Shown: in pieces, positions 7,006-14,240 of the stretch
How positions within the stretch are numbered: the stretch's first letter is position 1
Layout: each line of letters begins with the position of its first letter
Virus record (IMG/VR): IMGVR_UViG_3300025840_004270
Coordinates: 1 to 22,021 of that record
Direction: 5' to 3' (one strand)
DNA from: a virus
DNA: 22,021 nt
The notes under the pieces: generated by a model
What the model saw: the letters and a program-made list of their open reading frames with translations, nothing else
Told to the model about the DNA's origin: nothing
The model's database searches: none
Translations under genes and position numbers: made by a program

Positions 7006-8187
7006 CTATTTATCAAAAATAGCATTTATCTGTTTGACAAAATTTTTGTTCTCTTTACTAGCAAGATATTTGAAATGGTTATAATTGTAGACCAATACGT
7101 CTTCCATTTCTTCTATGATCACAGTCCAATCAGATTTTGTAAAACTATTGAGTTCATCAAACAAGTCTATGATTAATTTAGTACGTGTGCTACTGTCAGT
7201 TTCAAGGTCGTAACTTTCGTCCCACCATTCCATAAATGTTTTGAACCCTCTATTACGTAATTCTTGCAATATACCTTCACGTCCTAGGAACACAAATGGC
7301 TGTTTCATTAATATAGACTTGGATATTTTTTCTGTTAGAATTAATTCTTCATCAGGGTGTGTATATTGATCGCTGGTTTCAAGCCATGTATCAGTTACAA
7401 AGTTTACATAACTATCCAAAAATACTTCTATGTTACCAATATCATTGTGGTATTCATGAAAATGAAACTTTGGATCGAGTTCGTGCTTTGGATCTATTTT
7501 AATATCAAGCCAATGGGCGGATATACAGTTGTTAACTAATTGATCACTTTGTATCAGATAGTTAATAAATTTTGTTCTATGAGGTCTCTGCTTCTTGTTT
7601 AATGACAATATTTTATATTCTTTGTCATACACTATAGGATAATCATGACTTTTGTCTACCATGTTATAAAAAATATAATCATATTTGATAACAGTGATAG
7701 GAATCTTTGGCTTTAATCTTATGTTTGCAGTTAGATATATAAAGTGTTGCATTTCTAAATCATATACTTTACATGTATTTGCTAACACTTCTGACAATGT
7801 GTAAAAGTCAGTACCATTAATGTTTACTTTTTTAAGTTGTAGGTTGGTATCAGTAAAGTCATAGTCAGCACCTTCGGTTGCATTATTGATTGCCACTTTA
7901 CATCTGCCTTGTTTAACATCATCTAATACATTAGGGGGTATGTAGAAATATTTGCAAGGCATGTGTGCCCCAGTCCTAAATGCAAACCATTTTATACTGT
8001 AGAGATAATTACCTTTGGGATTTGATGTTAGTATACAACAATTGTCAGTGTATTTTTGCTCTATGGCAAAAAAATTGAGTGCATCTTGTGGATAGTCTAT
8101 AGGAAAATCTTTACCTGCATTTCCAAACTTTGGATCGACTCCGTTTACATGTATGGAATCAGAAAAGAACTCAATTTGCTCTGACAC
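7006..8187 (-). CDS. Glycosyltransferase-like protein (R-P-H-R / TEK family), copy 1
   Basis: 393 aa, GTG start one base after the stop of the 47-aa gene. Two landmarks are shared with the gene at 17189: K-x-R-P-H-R at about 198-204 and TEK at 285-287, followed by I-S-x-S-I-L-x-x-Q-P-F-V-F-L-G and L-R-N-R-G-F. The TEK block resembles the donor-binding part of GT-B transferases of the fucosyltransferase/exostosin type (TEK...G.PF...G). The N-terminal 180 residues are poorly conserved and may determine acceptor choice. The gene ends in Asp-Lys-stop (GATAAATAG), which carries the next gene's late promoter. Likely role: glycan modification of virion or host surface; donor and acceptor unknown. 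Confidence 0.6.
   Translation of the reverse strand: MSEQIEFFSDSIHVNGVDPKFGNAGKDFPIDYPQDALNFFAIEQKYTDNCCILTSNPKGNYLYSIKWFAFRTGAHMPCKYFYIPPNVLDDVKQGRCKVAINNATEGADYDFTDTNLQLKKVNINGTDFYTLSEVLANTCKVYDLEMQHFIYLTANIRLKPKIPITVIKYDYIFYNMVDKSHDYPIVYDKEYKILSLNKKQRPHRTKFINYLIQSDQLVNNCISAHWLDIKIDPKHELDPKFHFHEYHNDIGNIEVFLDSYVNFVTDTWLETSDQYTHPDEELILTEKISKSILMKQPFVFLGREGILQELRNRGFKTFMEWWDESYDLETDSSTRTKLIIDLFDELNSFTKSDWTVIIEEMEDVLVYNYNHFKYLASKENKNFVKQINAIFDK
7007..7014 (-). promoter_or_regulatory. T4-type late promoter octamer GATAAATA
   Basis: Minus strand, formed by the Asp-Lys-stop end of the glycosyltransferase-like gene. It is followed by GTTTAT and then the ATG at 7000. Confidence 0.7.
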
Positions 8188-8188
8188 A

Positions 8189-8332
8189 TTACTTACCTTG
8201 TCCGCGATATTTTTTGAAAGAGCGTTTCTTGCTTTTGTTCATTGTCTTTTTGCGTTTTGGATTGTTACCAATGGAGGTACCTTTTTTGATACCAACATGA
8301 ACACTCTTATAACTGTTACTTCTAGTCGCCAT
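8189..8332 (-). CDS. Small basic phage protein, 47 aa
   Basis: A very short gene. Translation gives 47 residues beginning MATRSNSYKS and ending KKYRGQGK, with many Lys/Arg and a short Gly-Thr-Ser-Ile-Gly-Asn-Asn-Pro turn in the middle. A good Shine-Dalgarno (AAGGAG) lies 7 bases before the ATG, and a perfect TATAAATA late octamer lies 18 bases further upstream. Small basic proteins of this type are, as I recall, conserved in T4-like cyanophages. The composition suggests nucleic-acid binding, perhaps with DNA in the head; that is inference. The next gene starts one base after its stop. Confidence 0.8.
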   Translation of the reverse strand: MATRSNSYKSVHVGIKKGTSIGNNPKRKKTMNKSKKRSFKKYRGQGK

Positions 8333-8350
8333 GATTCTCCTTATATGGGA

Positions 8351-8358
8351 TATTTATA
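8351..8358 (-). promoter_or_regulatory. T4-type late promoter octamer TATAAATA
   Basis: A perfect match to the T4 late promoter, on the minus strand, 18 bases before the ATG of the 47-aa gene, with AAGGAG in between. This is an ordinary late promoter with a leader. Confidence 0.75.
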
Positions 8359-8398
8359 ATGACGTTTGATTTGATTGTGAGAATTTAGGTTAGAAGAA

Positions 8399-8420
8399 TC
8401 ACTGCACCGAAGTGCAGTGA
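8399..8420 (-). terminator. Hairpin with C(UUCG)G tetraloop
   Basis: A perfect 9-bp stem (TCACTGCAC / GTGCAGTGA) closes a 4-base loop. Read on the minus strand the loop is UUCG closed by C-G, the extra-stable tetraloop common in phage and bacterial terminators. The minus strand continues with TTCTTCT, a weak U-rich tail. It lies 10 bases after the stop of the 66-aa gene and before the late promoter of the 47-aa gene, as expected for a terminator between two leftward units. Confidence 0.75.
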
Positions 8421-8430
8421 ATGTGTAAAA

Positions 8431-8631
8431 TTATTTGCTTGATTCTGCTTTCCAAATTGTCCAAGCACCGTATAATAAACCGGCCCATGCAACTAGATCA
8501 ATGAGTCCACCTAACACAAGATAGCCACCGCATACTGCTACCAGTACGCCACCATCCCAAGATGTTCTTTCTCCTAGGCGAGCCATTAGCCAGCCCTTGC
8601 CCATTGAATACATTAATTTTAACTTATCCAT
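8431..8631 (-). CDS. Small membrane protein, 66 aa
   Basis: 66 aa. The N-terminus is hydrophilic and positively charged. About residues 27-62 form two closely spaced hydrophobic helices rich in Gly, Leu, Val and Ala (VLVAVCGGYLVLGG and a second ending GLLYGAWTIWK). A clear TAGGAG lies 7 bases before the ATG, immediately after the stop of the upstream gene. A hairpin terminator follows. It is probably an inner-membrane protein made late; a holin-like or envelope role is possible but nothing specific supports it. Confidence 0.75.
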   Translation of the reverse strand: MDKLKLMYSMGKGWLMARLGERTSWDGGVLVAVCGGYLVLGGLIDLVAWAGLLYGAWTIWKAESSK

Positions 8632-8640
8632 AAATTACTC

Positions 8641-8979
8641 CTATTTGGTTTTGACGTTCTTGGCCTTGCCTTTGCGATTCTTTTTGGGATCTTGTCGGCG
8701 TTTTCTACTGGCCGCAGTTTTGCGACCTTTTTTGCCAAGAGCGTGTGCTTTGCTTTGTGGTAGACACTTAGGCTTGCCTTCTGAACTTGAACCTCTGGCA
8801 CAATCACCTCTGATCTTGCCATCAGGACCAAAACGCACCCATTTGTCTTTGAACCACTTGCGTAGGTTTTCGTCTATCTCTCTGTCTCTGTTTGCTAGGT
8901 CGTGTTCAATACCCTGCATCAACGCAGAAAGATCTTGCGATGCTTCTATGGTTTCAGACAGGATTTGTGTGATTTTCAT
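8641..8979 (-). CDS. Small basic protein with conserved KWVRFGPDGKIRG module
   Basis: 112 aa. The first 40 residues form an acidic helix. From residue 42 comes a conserved module: KWFKDKWVRFGPDGKIRG, then two cysteines about 15 residues apart (DCARG and PKCLP), then a strongly basic tail with KGRKTAASRKRRQDP. I recall this module from marine phage and metagenomic proteins but not its function; nucleic-acid binding is a reasonable guess. The ATG lies 5 bases after AATAAATA with no Shine-Dalgarno, so the transcript should be leaderless. The octamer overlaps the stop codon of the upstream gene. Confidence 0.75.
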   Translation of the reverse strand: MKITQILSETIEASQDLSALMQGIEHDLANRDREIDENLRKWFKDKWVRFGPDGKIRGDCARGSSSEGKPKCLPQSKAHALGKKGRKTAASRKRRQDPKKNRKGKAKNVKTK

Positions 8980-8984
8980 ACAGG

Positions 8985-8992
8985 TATTTATT
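8985..8992 (-). promoter_or_regulatory. T4-type late promoter octamer AATAAATA
   Basis: Minus strand, overlapping the stop codon of the 285-aa gene. Five bases (CCTGT) separate it from the ATG at 8979, with no Shine-Dalgarno. Confidence 0.65.
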
Positions 8993-9848
8993 ACTTCTTG
9001 GAACTGTTGCCCCAGTTCTTAGCGCCTTTCTTACGGCACTGAACAAGAGCACCTGATGCGTAGGCACTGGGCCATACTTTGTATCTAGATTTTACTTTGT
9101 GATAACAGGCATCTTTTTTTGTTTTCTTTTTGTCTTCTAGTGCTATCAAATCATCATACAGTTTGCCTTTGTGTTTGACTTCACCTTTTTTTAATTTTTT
9201 CTTTTTGTCTTTTTCAACTTTGTGACCTTGAGCTCTCAAACTGTGATCCAGTTTGTGTCTTGCACTTTTATCTGCTGTAGGCTCTTCTGCTTCTTTAGTA
9301 TGGCCTACATAATTGAATTTGTCTTTTTCTTTCTTTGCTTGTTGTGGATCATCTACGGGACCACGCACTTCTATTTTGCTGGACGAACCAGGCACTGACA
9401 ACATGGCCGCTGTTTGATCAGCATCTTTTTTACTTGCATGTTTAGATATTGGTGAGCCATCTTTGTACACCATATATACTTGTACGGCTTCTCTGAGAAC
9501 ACCATCGATCATATGATTAATAGTTTGAATGCCTAATTGACATTCTTTGATCAATTCTTCTAATTCAACTGGAAATGATATTTGCGATGGCAATGACTTT
9601 GTGATTTCTTTTGCTTCTTCCAGTCTATCCAACAACATAGCAATAGCCTGATTCACATCTTTCATTTCGTTACGTGCTATTTCTTTTTGCTGTGGTGTTG
9701 GTGCAAAGTTTCCTTGCACAACATCACCTTCGCCAACTAGTTGACCTTCTAGTCCACCTTTACTTTGATGTCCTCTAGTAGGCTTCCTTAACTTTGGTTT
9801 TGGGTCAGTTGTTCTTGCAACTTTGTTTTTCAATTCGTTAAGATTCAT
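8991..9848 (-). CDS. Lys-rich protein with conserved C-terminal VWPSAYASG module
   Basis: 285 aa. The N-terminal 50 residues are basic and disordered-looking. About 50-115 is helical. The middle (about 120-165) contains VYMVYKDGSPISKHASKKDADQ, similar to a short beta-rich DNA-packaging or stress-type fold. The rest is very Lys-rich (KKKKLKKGEVKHKGK). The C-terminal 40 residues carry ACYHKVKSRYKVWPSAYASG followed by LVQCRKKGAKNWG, a two-Cys module I recognise from marine phage and giant-virus proteins without a known function. The start follows the stop of the upstream gene by one base with no Shine-Dalgarno, suggesting reinitiation. Probably a DNA-associated virion component (inference). Confidence 0.7.
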   Translation of the reverse strand: MNLNELKNKVARTTDPKPKLRKPTRGHQSKGGLEGQLVGEGDVVQGNFAPTPQQKEIARNEMKDVNQAIAMLLDRLEEAKEITKSLPSQISFPVELEELIKECQLGIQTINHMIDGVLREAVQVYMVYKDGSPISKHASKKDADQTAAMLSVPGSSSKIEVRGPVDDPQQAKKEKDKFNYVGHTKEAEEPTADKSARHKLDHSLRAQGHKVEKDKKKKLKKGEVKHKGKLYDDLIALEDKKKTKKDACYHKVKSRYKVWPSAYASGALVQCRKKGAKNWGNSSKK

Positions 9849-9849
9849 A

Positions 9850-10401
9850 TTATGGGGACGTTTGGTCTACCTCAGAACCTCTTAACATAACTCTAATTGT
9901 GGCAGTACCTGCACTGGCACCACCTTGTGTTACGTAAGCATATAAATCAGTTTCTGCTGTGTATATGTGATTAGTTTCATCTATTTGCTGACTACCGTCT
10001 GGTTCAAAACCTACACCATATAATCTTGAATTGTCTACAGCATCACCAACTGTTATATTAGTAGTGCTGTTATAATCTGTCCAATTACCAGATGTAGTTT
10101 CTATCATAGTACTCAATATAGTGGTATTTGCTGGAACAGTGAATAGGAATTGATTACCACCATCGTATGTAACAGTTTCAGTGATATTTTGTACACGGGA
10201 ACCTGTTGCATTGTCCATTTGTTGTTTGGTAACAGCATGGGCATCATCAGTACCTGCCGCAATGTTTGCTCTTGCTAGAGTATCAGCATTTGCAAATAGG
10301 GAGATATCATCACTACTGCTAATTACTCTAGGGCCACCCTTACCTAATTCGACATTACCACTTACACCTGTTATGCCGTAGTTCTTTACTGAATCAACCA
10401 T
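9850..10401 (-). CDS. Phage structural/fibre-like protein, paralogue 1
   Basis: 183 aa. It begins with G-I-T-G-V-S-G-N-V-E-L-G-K-G-G-P, then a short repeat region ending AVTKQQMD, a pattern common in phage tail-fibre and baseplate-fibre proteins. The remainder is rich in Thr, Ser, Asn and Gly and predicted beta (YDGGNQFLFTVPANTTI...), ending with YVTQGGASAGTATIRVML. This last segment and the N-terminal 60 residues align by eye with the neighbouring 201-aa protein, so the two are tandem duplicates. AGGGG lies 6 bases before the ATG. Likely a virion surface or decoration protein. Confidence 0.7.
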   Translation of the reverse strand: MVDSVKNYGITGVSGNVELGKGGPRVISSSDDISLFANADTLARANIAAGTDDAHAVTKQQMDNATGSRVQNITETVTYDGGNQFLFTVPANTTILSTMIETTSGNWTDYNSTTNITVGDAVDNSRLYGVGFEPDGSQQIDETNHIYTAETDLYAYVTQGGASAGTATIRVMLRGSEVDQTSP

Positions 10402-10413
10402 GCTTTACCCCTA

Positions 10414-11019
10414 TTAACTAATGTTACCAAGATCACTGTTGCTGTTTTGAGCATTGTTAATTGAACCATAGTCAGTAACACTTACACTATCACTTGCTAA
10501 CACAATGCTTAGTGTTGCACTACCTCCACTTGCACTACCTTGTGTTATATCATATGTTAGTGTTCCCTCACTACCATATTCGTATTGGTATTGGCTGTGA
10601 TATTGTGCCGCTTTCAAAACATCTATATCTTGTGCTCTAATATATCTTGATTGGTTGTCTGAATCACCTACTTCTATGTAGGTTGCTGTATTGTTTGGTG
10701 CTGTCCAAGCAATTGGAACATCAACAGTAACACTAATAACTCTAGTGCCTGAACCGACTGTTGCTATGTTTGCACTACCGCTATCATAGTCAACGTCTAC
10801 TGTGACATGTTGTAAAAGATCTGCCGCTACATCGTCTAATTGAGCTTTAGTTACCGCTTCACTTGCTACCGTTGCATTTGCAATCTTTAATTTTTGCAAT
10901 GCACCGCCATTTGCATAAAATCCAATTTCATTTGCACCGCCCGTGATATAAGAACCTTGCTTTCCAAGTTCGACGTTTGCGTTCAAACCTGCTAAATTAT
11001 ATTTTTTAACAGTGGCCAT
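10414..11019 (-). CDS. Phage structural/fibre-like protein, paralogue 2
   Basis: 201 aa from the ATG at 11019. GGGAGA precedes that ATG by 7 bases, and a late octamer lies 40 bases upstream; an ATG at 11085 would lie upstream of that promoter and is unlikely. The N-terminus reads KYNLAGLNANVELGKQGS and ends its first unit with AVTKAQLD, matching the next gene's VELGKGG...AVTKQQMD. The body is Ser/Thr/Asn/Gly-rich beta sequence with a YDITQGSASGGSATLSIVL segment matching the paralogue. It is the first and probably most highly expressed gene of the leftward late block. Probably exposed on the virion. Confidence 0.72.
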   Translation of the reverse strand: MATVKKYNLAGLNANVELGKQGSYITGGANEIGFYANGGALQKLKIANATVASEAVTKAQLDDVAADLLQHVTVDVDYDSGSANIATVGSGTRVISVTVDVPIAWTAPNNTATYIEVGDSDNQSRYIRAQDIDVLKAAQYHSQYQYEYGSEGTLTYDITQGSASGGSATLSIVLASDSVSVTDYGSINNAQNSNSDLGNIS

Positions 11020-11059
11020 GTATGTCTCCCATTTGTACCATTTGTAAAAGTTACAGTTG

Positions 11060-11067
11060 TATTTATC
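11060..11067 (-). promoter_or_regulatory. T4-type late promoter octamer GATAAATA
   Basis: One mismatch from TATAAATA, minus strand, 40 bases before the ATG at 11019 of the paired structural genes. It is only 11 bases from the -35 box of the opposing rightward promoter. Confidence 0.65.
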
Positions 11068-11078
11068 TAAATTAGTGA

Positions 11079-11106
11079 TTGACATGCAAATTAATTCATA
11101 TATAAT
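11079..11106 (+). promoter_or_regulatory. Sigma70-type promoter TTGACA-16-TATAAT (leaderless start)
   Basis: A perfect -35 (11079-11084) and a perfect -10 (11101-11106) separated by 16 bases. The usual start point, 6-8 bases after the -10, coincides with the ATG at 11113. No Shine-Dalgarno is present. It should serve the rightward operon at 11113-15010 using host holoenzyme, i.e. early in infection. Confidence 0.8.
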
Positions 11107-11112
11107 AGTAGT

Positions 11113-11415
11113 ATGTCATGGAATCATAGAGTAGTTAAACACGAATCAGAAGATGGAGTATTTTATTCCATCCATGAAGTCTATTATGAAGATGATGTGC
11201 CTGTTGCATTCACCGAAAGACCTGTGCCTGCAATGGGAGAATCACATGAAGATCTCATGAAAGATATGATTAATCAAATGAGTGCCTTGACAAAACCTGT
11301 ATTAGATGCTAAAATGTTTGATAAGAAAATGTCAACTAATGACGCAGAAAAATACGTAACTAACACAGCCATAGATATACTAAAGAAATGTTCAAACAAG
11401 ACATCCAAAGAATAG
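11113..11415 (+). CDS. Small conserved protein (MSWNHRV family)
   Basis: 100 aa. It starts MSWNHRVVKH and contains YSIHEVYYEDDVPVAFTERPV. I recall this pattern from small bacterial and marine phage proteins of unknown function (W-N-x-R-V...I-H-E-V-Y-Y...). The first 60 residues look like a beta-rich domain and the rest is helical. It has the strongest consensus promoter in the window right at its ATG and is first in the rightward operon. Its end overlaps the UV endonuclease gene by 28 bases. An early, host-facing role is possible from position only. Confidence 0.75.
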   Translation: MSWNHRVVKHESEDGVFYSIHEVYYEDDVPVAFTERPVPAMGESHEDLMKDMINQMSALTKPVLDAKMFDKKMSTNDAEKYVTNTAIDILKKCSNKTSKE

Positions 11416-12434
11416 GTTTTTGCTGTAAGTATCTAGACCCAGATCAAACTCAAAAGCCAAAAATTCTAAAAGAAATACAACAAAACTTTACAGAAAAAGG
11501 CACTACTGTTGCTTGGTGTAATAGACAAGACAAAGTTGTAGCAGAAAGTAAATTGCTTGAAGTGGTAACACACAACATGCAAAGTGCATACAATCTTGTT
11601 GAGTATGTAAGTACACTCCCAGATAATCGTAAAATGGTTCGACTCGGTAGTAATCAGATACCTATGGCTACTGAACCCACTTGGCGTTACTTGTGGGAAG
11701 ACAGTAATAACCGTGAAGAATTACGCAAAGGCTTTGCACGTATAGGCGAACTTGCTCGTGCTAAAGATGTGCGTCTCAGTTTCCATCCTGGACAGTTCTG
11801 TGTACTTGCAAGTGATAAGCCAGATGTAGTTGAACGTAGCATTGACGAATTTGAATATCATGCAAACATGGCACGTTGGATGGGCTATGGCAAGCAGTTT
11901 CAAGACTTCAAGATCAACGTACACATATCAGGTAGACAAGGTGCAGAAGGTATTATCAAAGTACTTCCTAAATTGTCACCCGAGGCACTAAATACTATTA
12001 CTATTGAGAATGACGAAATGTGCTGGGGACTTGATGAGAGTCTTAAATTGGTAGATCACCTAGCATTAGTGTTAGACATACACCATCACTGGATTAGAGA
12101 TGAAGAGTACATACAACCCGAGGATGACAGAGTTAAAGCAGTTATCGACAGTTGGCGTGGAGTTCGCCCTGCTATGCATTATAGTTACAGTCGTGACGAG
12201 CATTTACCTGCTGGTGACAATACCCATGTTGGTTTGCATGATATCGGCGGATTACTTGAAGAGGGTCATAAGAAACAAAAACTGAGAGCCCACTCAGACT
12301 ACTATCCTAACCATGATGCTAACGAATGGGCACTGAGCTTCTGGCCACAATTCGACATTCAATGTGAGGCTAAAGCCAAGAATTTGGCTAGTGAGCAACT
12401 GTATTTGCAGAGCATTGAATATGGAAAAAATTAA
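11388..12434 (+). CDS. uvsE: UV-damage endonuclease (UvdE/UvsE family)
   Basis: 348 aa, about the full length of the family. These TIM-barrel, metal-dependent enzymes nick DNA 5' of UV photoproducts and start repair. Visible landmarks in order: RIGFCCKYL (8-16), RLGSNQ (85-90), SFHPGQF (131-137), NVHISG (177-182), IENDE (206-210), DIHHHW (230-235), MHYS (263-266), AHSDYY (301-306) and CEAKAK (327-332). They supply the His/Glu/Asp metal ligands expected for the family. The start overlaps the preceding gene by 28 bases, and the next gene begins 14 bases before its stop, so it is part of a coupled early operon. T4 uses the unrelated DenV for the same problem. Sunlit-water infection would explain keeping it. 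Confidence 0.9.
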   Translation: MFKQDIQRIGFCCKYLDPDQTQKPKILKEIQQNFTEKGTTVAWCNRQDKVVAESKLLEVVTHNMQSAYNLVEYVSTLPDNRKMVRLGSNQIPMATEPTWRYLWEDSNNREELRKGFARIGELARAKDVRLSFHPGQFCVLASDKPDVVERSIDEFEYHANMARWMGYGKQFQDFKINVHISGRQGAEGIIKVLPKLSPEALNTITIENDEMCWGLDESLKLVDHLALVLDIHHHWIRDEEYIQPEDDRVKAVIDSWRGVRPAMHYSYSRDEHLPAGDNTHVGLHDIGGLLEEGHKKQKLRAHSDYYPNHDANEWALSFWPQFDIQCEAKAKNLASEQLYLQSIEYGKN

Positions 12435-13683
12435 AGTATTAGAATACGTCATAGATGCCATGGGCGGCATGTACTCATCAGATTGGCTCGATCGACCTAT
12501 ACAAGAAAATTATACGGCTTCAGTAGAATTTTATTTGTTGTTTCAAGATAGAATTTTTGAATTTGTTCAAGAACCACAAGAAGCAGATATTGTTCCTGTG
12601 ATGTTGCCTAATAACATAGACAGTGAAACCTCTGAATATTTGTTCAAGCACTTTAATAAAAATCAGGTAGCAGTAAACATCGTGTTTGTTACTCACATTG
12701 ATGAAGAAATTATGAAACCTAGTAATTTCGAATACAGTGGTAATACTCCCTTTAGAAAAATTGTAAATTTACACACTGATTACAACAAAGTTAATGATGA
12801 TACATCTGAGTTAATCTACACAGATTTTTTGTTTAACAGGTCTCACATCATGCATTTCAAACGTGATGTAATAGAACCGTATTGGCATAAAGCACATAAG
12901 AATCATTGGTACCAAAAGCCAGAACCAGTAGAAGGTGCTGTAGACACTTTCCCACACAAAACTTTTGATATCACACCTGACCATGATATCATATACGAAT
13001 TACAGGAGTTTATGCGTTGTGTGAATAACCATGAAATAACTCCCAAAATTTTTGTAACTCCTAGTACAACAAGAATCAAACCTCGGCTTGCACAAAGGAG
13101 TGTGTTGAGAAAAGAACTTAATAGGTTACTGTTTGATTACGAAGGATACATTGGTGATATATCACAAGGGCTGTCATTACTTCCTGATATGGACAAATAT
13201 CACACAAGAGATTTCTTAGGGCTAAATGGTTGGGGATTTTCTCCACCTCATAATGCATATTACAATTCATCGAGTTTGAGTATTTACGTAGAAACATTAG
13301 TATATACAGGTGTCAACAACACTAAATGCATAACAGAAAAAACTTGGACACCGCTTATCAAAGGGCATTTTATATTACCATTTGGAAGAGCATATACTTT
13401 AGAACATTTGAGACATGATTATGGATTCAAATTTCCTGTATGGATTGATTATTCATATGATGTAATAGACCCTAATCACAAAGAACATTTTACTCCGTTT
13501 ACTGAACAAGTAAGATGGGATATGTACAAGGAAGAAATAAAAAGATTATGTGATTATGGGGCAACAAACCTTTACCAAAAAAAGAAAGAAGATTTGAATA
13601 TGTTGCTACATAATAGAAGTATACTTAGAGATTATGGCTGTCGTTATGACATCTCATCTAGAAAAGATTTGATTATGGGATAA
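12421..13683 (+). CDS. Glycosyltransferase-like protein (TEK family), copy 2
   Basis: 420 aa from the ATG at 12421, which lies inside the end of the UV endonuclease gene; an earlier in-frame start would overlap that gene much further. The C-terminal half carries PPHNAYYNSSSLSIYVET, then C-I-T-E-K-T (TEK at 305-307), L-I-K-G-H-F-I-L-P-F-G, and L-x-x-x-Y-G-F-K-F. This is the same block as in the genes at 7006 and 17189, and resembles the donor site of GT-B transferases. The N-terminal 200 residues differ from both relatives. It is followed two bases later by a methyltransferase and then by a GT-A enzyme, which supports a glycan-building or glycan-decorating set. Substrates unknown. Confidence 0.62.
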   Translation: MEKIKVLEYVIDAMGGMYSSDWLDRPIQENYTASVEFYLLFQDRIFEFVQEPQEADIVPVMLPNNIDSETSEYLFKHFNKNQVAVNIVFVTHIDEEIMKPSNFEYSGNTPFRKIVNLHTDYNKVNDDTSELIYTDFLFNRSHIMHFKRDVIEPYWHKAHKNHWYQKPEPVEGAVDTFPHKTFDITPDHDIIYELQEFMRCVNNHEITPKIFVTPSTTRIKPRLAQRSVLRKELNRLLFDYEGYIGDISQGLSLLPDMDKYHTRDFLGLNGWGFSPPHNAYYNSSSLSIYVETLVYTGVNNTKCITEKTWTPLIKGHFILPFGRAYTLEHLRHDYGFKFPVWIDYSYDVIDPNHKEHFTPFTEQVRWDMYKEEIKRLCDYGATNLYQKKKEDLNMLLHNRSILRDYGCRYDISSRKDLIMG

Positions 13684-13685
13684 AA

Positions 13686-14240
13686 ATGGAAAGAACAGGT
13701 TGGTTAACACAGGTAGTAAAAAAACAACTAGGCGATATTGATACAGCAATTGAAGTTGGTGTATGGCGAGGTGATTACAGTAGAACTATTATAAGAAGCC
13801 TCGAGCCTAAAAAATTTATAGGCATAGACCCTTGGGAATTATATGAAGGTTATACAGACAAGCCTGGCAACGAATTTAAGAGTCAAGAAAGTTTAGATCA
13901 TTTATATCTCAGTGTCAAAGACTCATTTGAAAAAGATTTTGATTGTGCAGAAATATGGAGAGCTCATAGTGTGAGTGCATCAAAACATTTTGAAAATGAA
14001 TCATTGGATTTTGTGTATTTAGATGCTGATCACAAATATGAACCAGTTAGAGCAGATATTCAAGCATGGTGGCCTAAAATCAAACCAGGTGGCATATTAG
14101 CAGGACATGATTATATTGCAAAAAGTCACATCGAAGAATTTGGTGTTATAAAAGCAGTAGATGAATTCAGAGAAGCAAATAATTTACCTCTGTGCAAAAC
14201 TGACGAAGCATTTGCAACATGGTGGGCAATAAAACCATGA
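13686..14240 (+). CDS. Class I SAM-dependent methyltransferase
   Basis: 184 aa. The SAM-binding motif is AIEVGVWRGDYS (about 21-32), the second strand ends in GIDPW (46-50), DFVYLDADHKYE (108-119) is the strand with acidic residues, and PGGILAGHDY (134-143) follows. The D-A-D-H...GGxxxxHDY pattern is typical of the Methyltransf_24-like group often found in glycan and polysaccharide clusters. It begins two bases after the upstream stop and ends with an ATGA overlap with the next gene, so all three glycan-type genes are translationally linked. O-methylation of a sugar is the natural guess, but small-molecule or protein targets cannot be excluded. Confidence 0.82.
   Translation: MERTGWLTQVVKKQLGDIDTAIEVGVWRGDYSRTIIRSLEPKKFIGIDPWELYEGYTDKPGNEFKSQESLDHLYLSVKDSFEKDFDCAEIWRAHSVSASKHFENESLDFVYLDADHKYEPVRADIQAWWPKIKPGGILAGHDYIAKSHIEEFGVIKAVDEFREANNLPLCKTDEAFATWWAIKP

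Noticed and set aside
8597-9022. A 141-residue rightward frame
   Set aside because: It lies opposite two good minus-strand genes with ribosome sites and conserved modules.
11020-11085. An ATG at 11085 as the start of the first late structural gene
   Set aside because: The late octamer lies downstream of it, and GGGAGA fits the ATG at 11019, where similarity to the paralogue begins.
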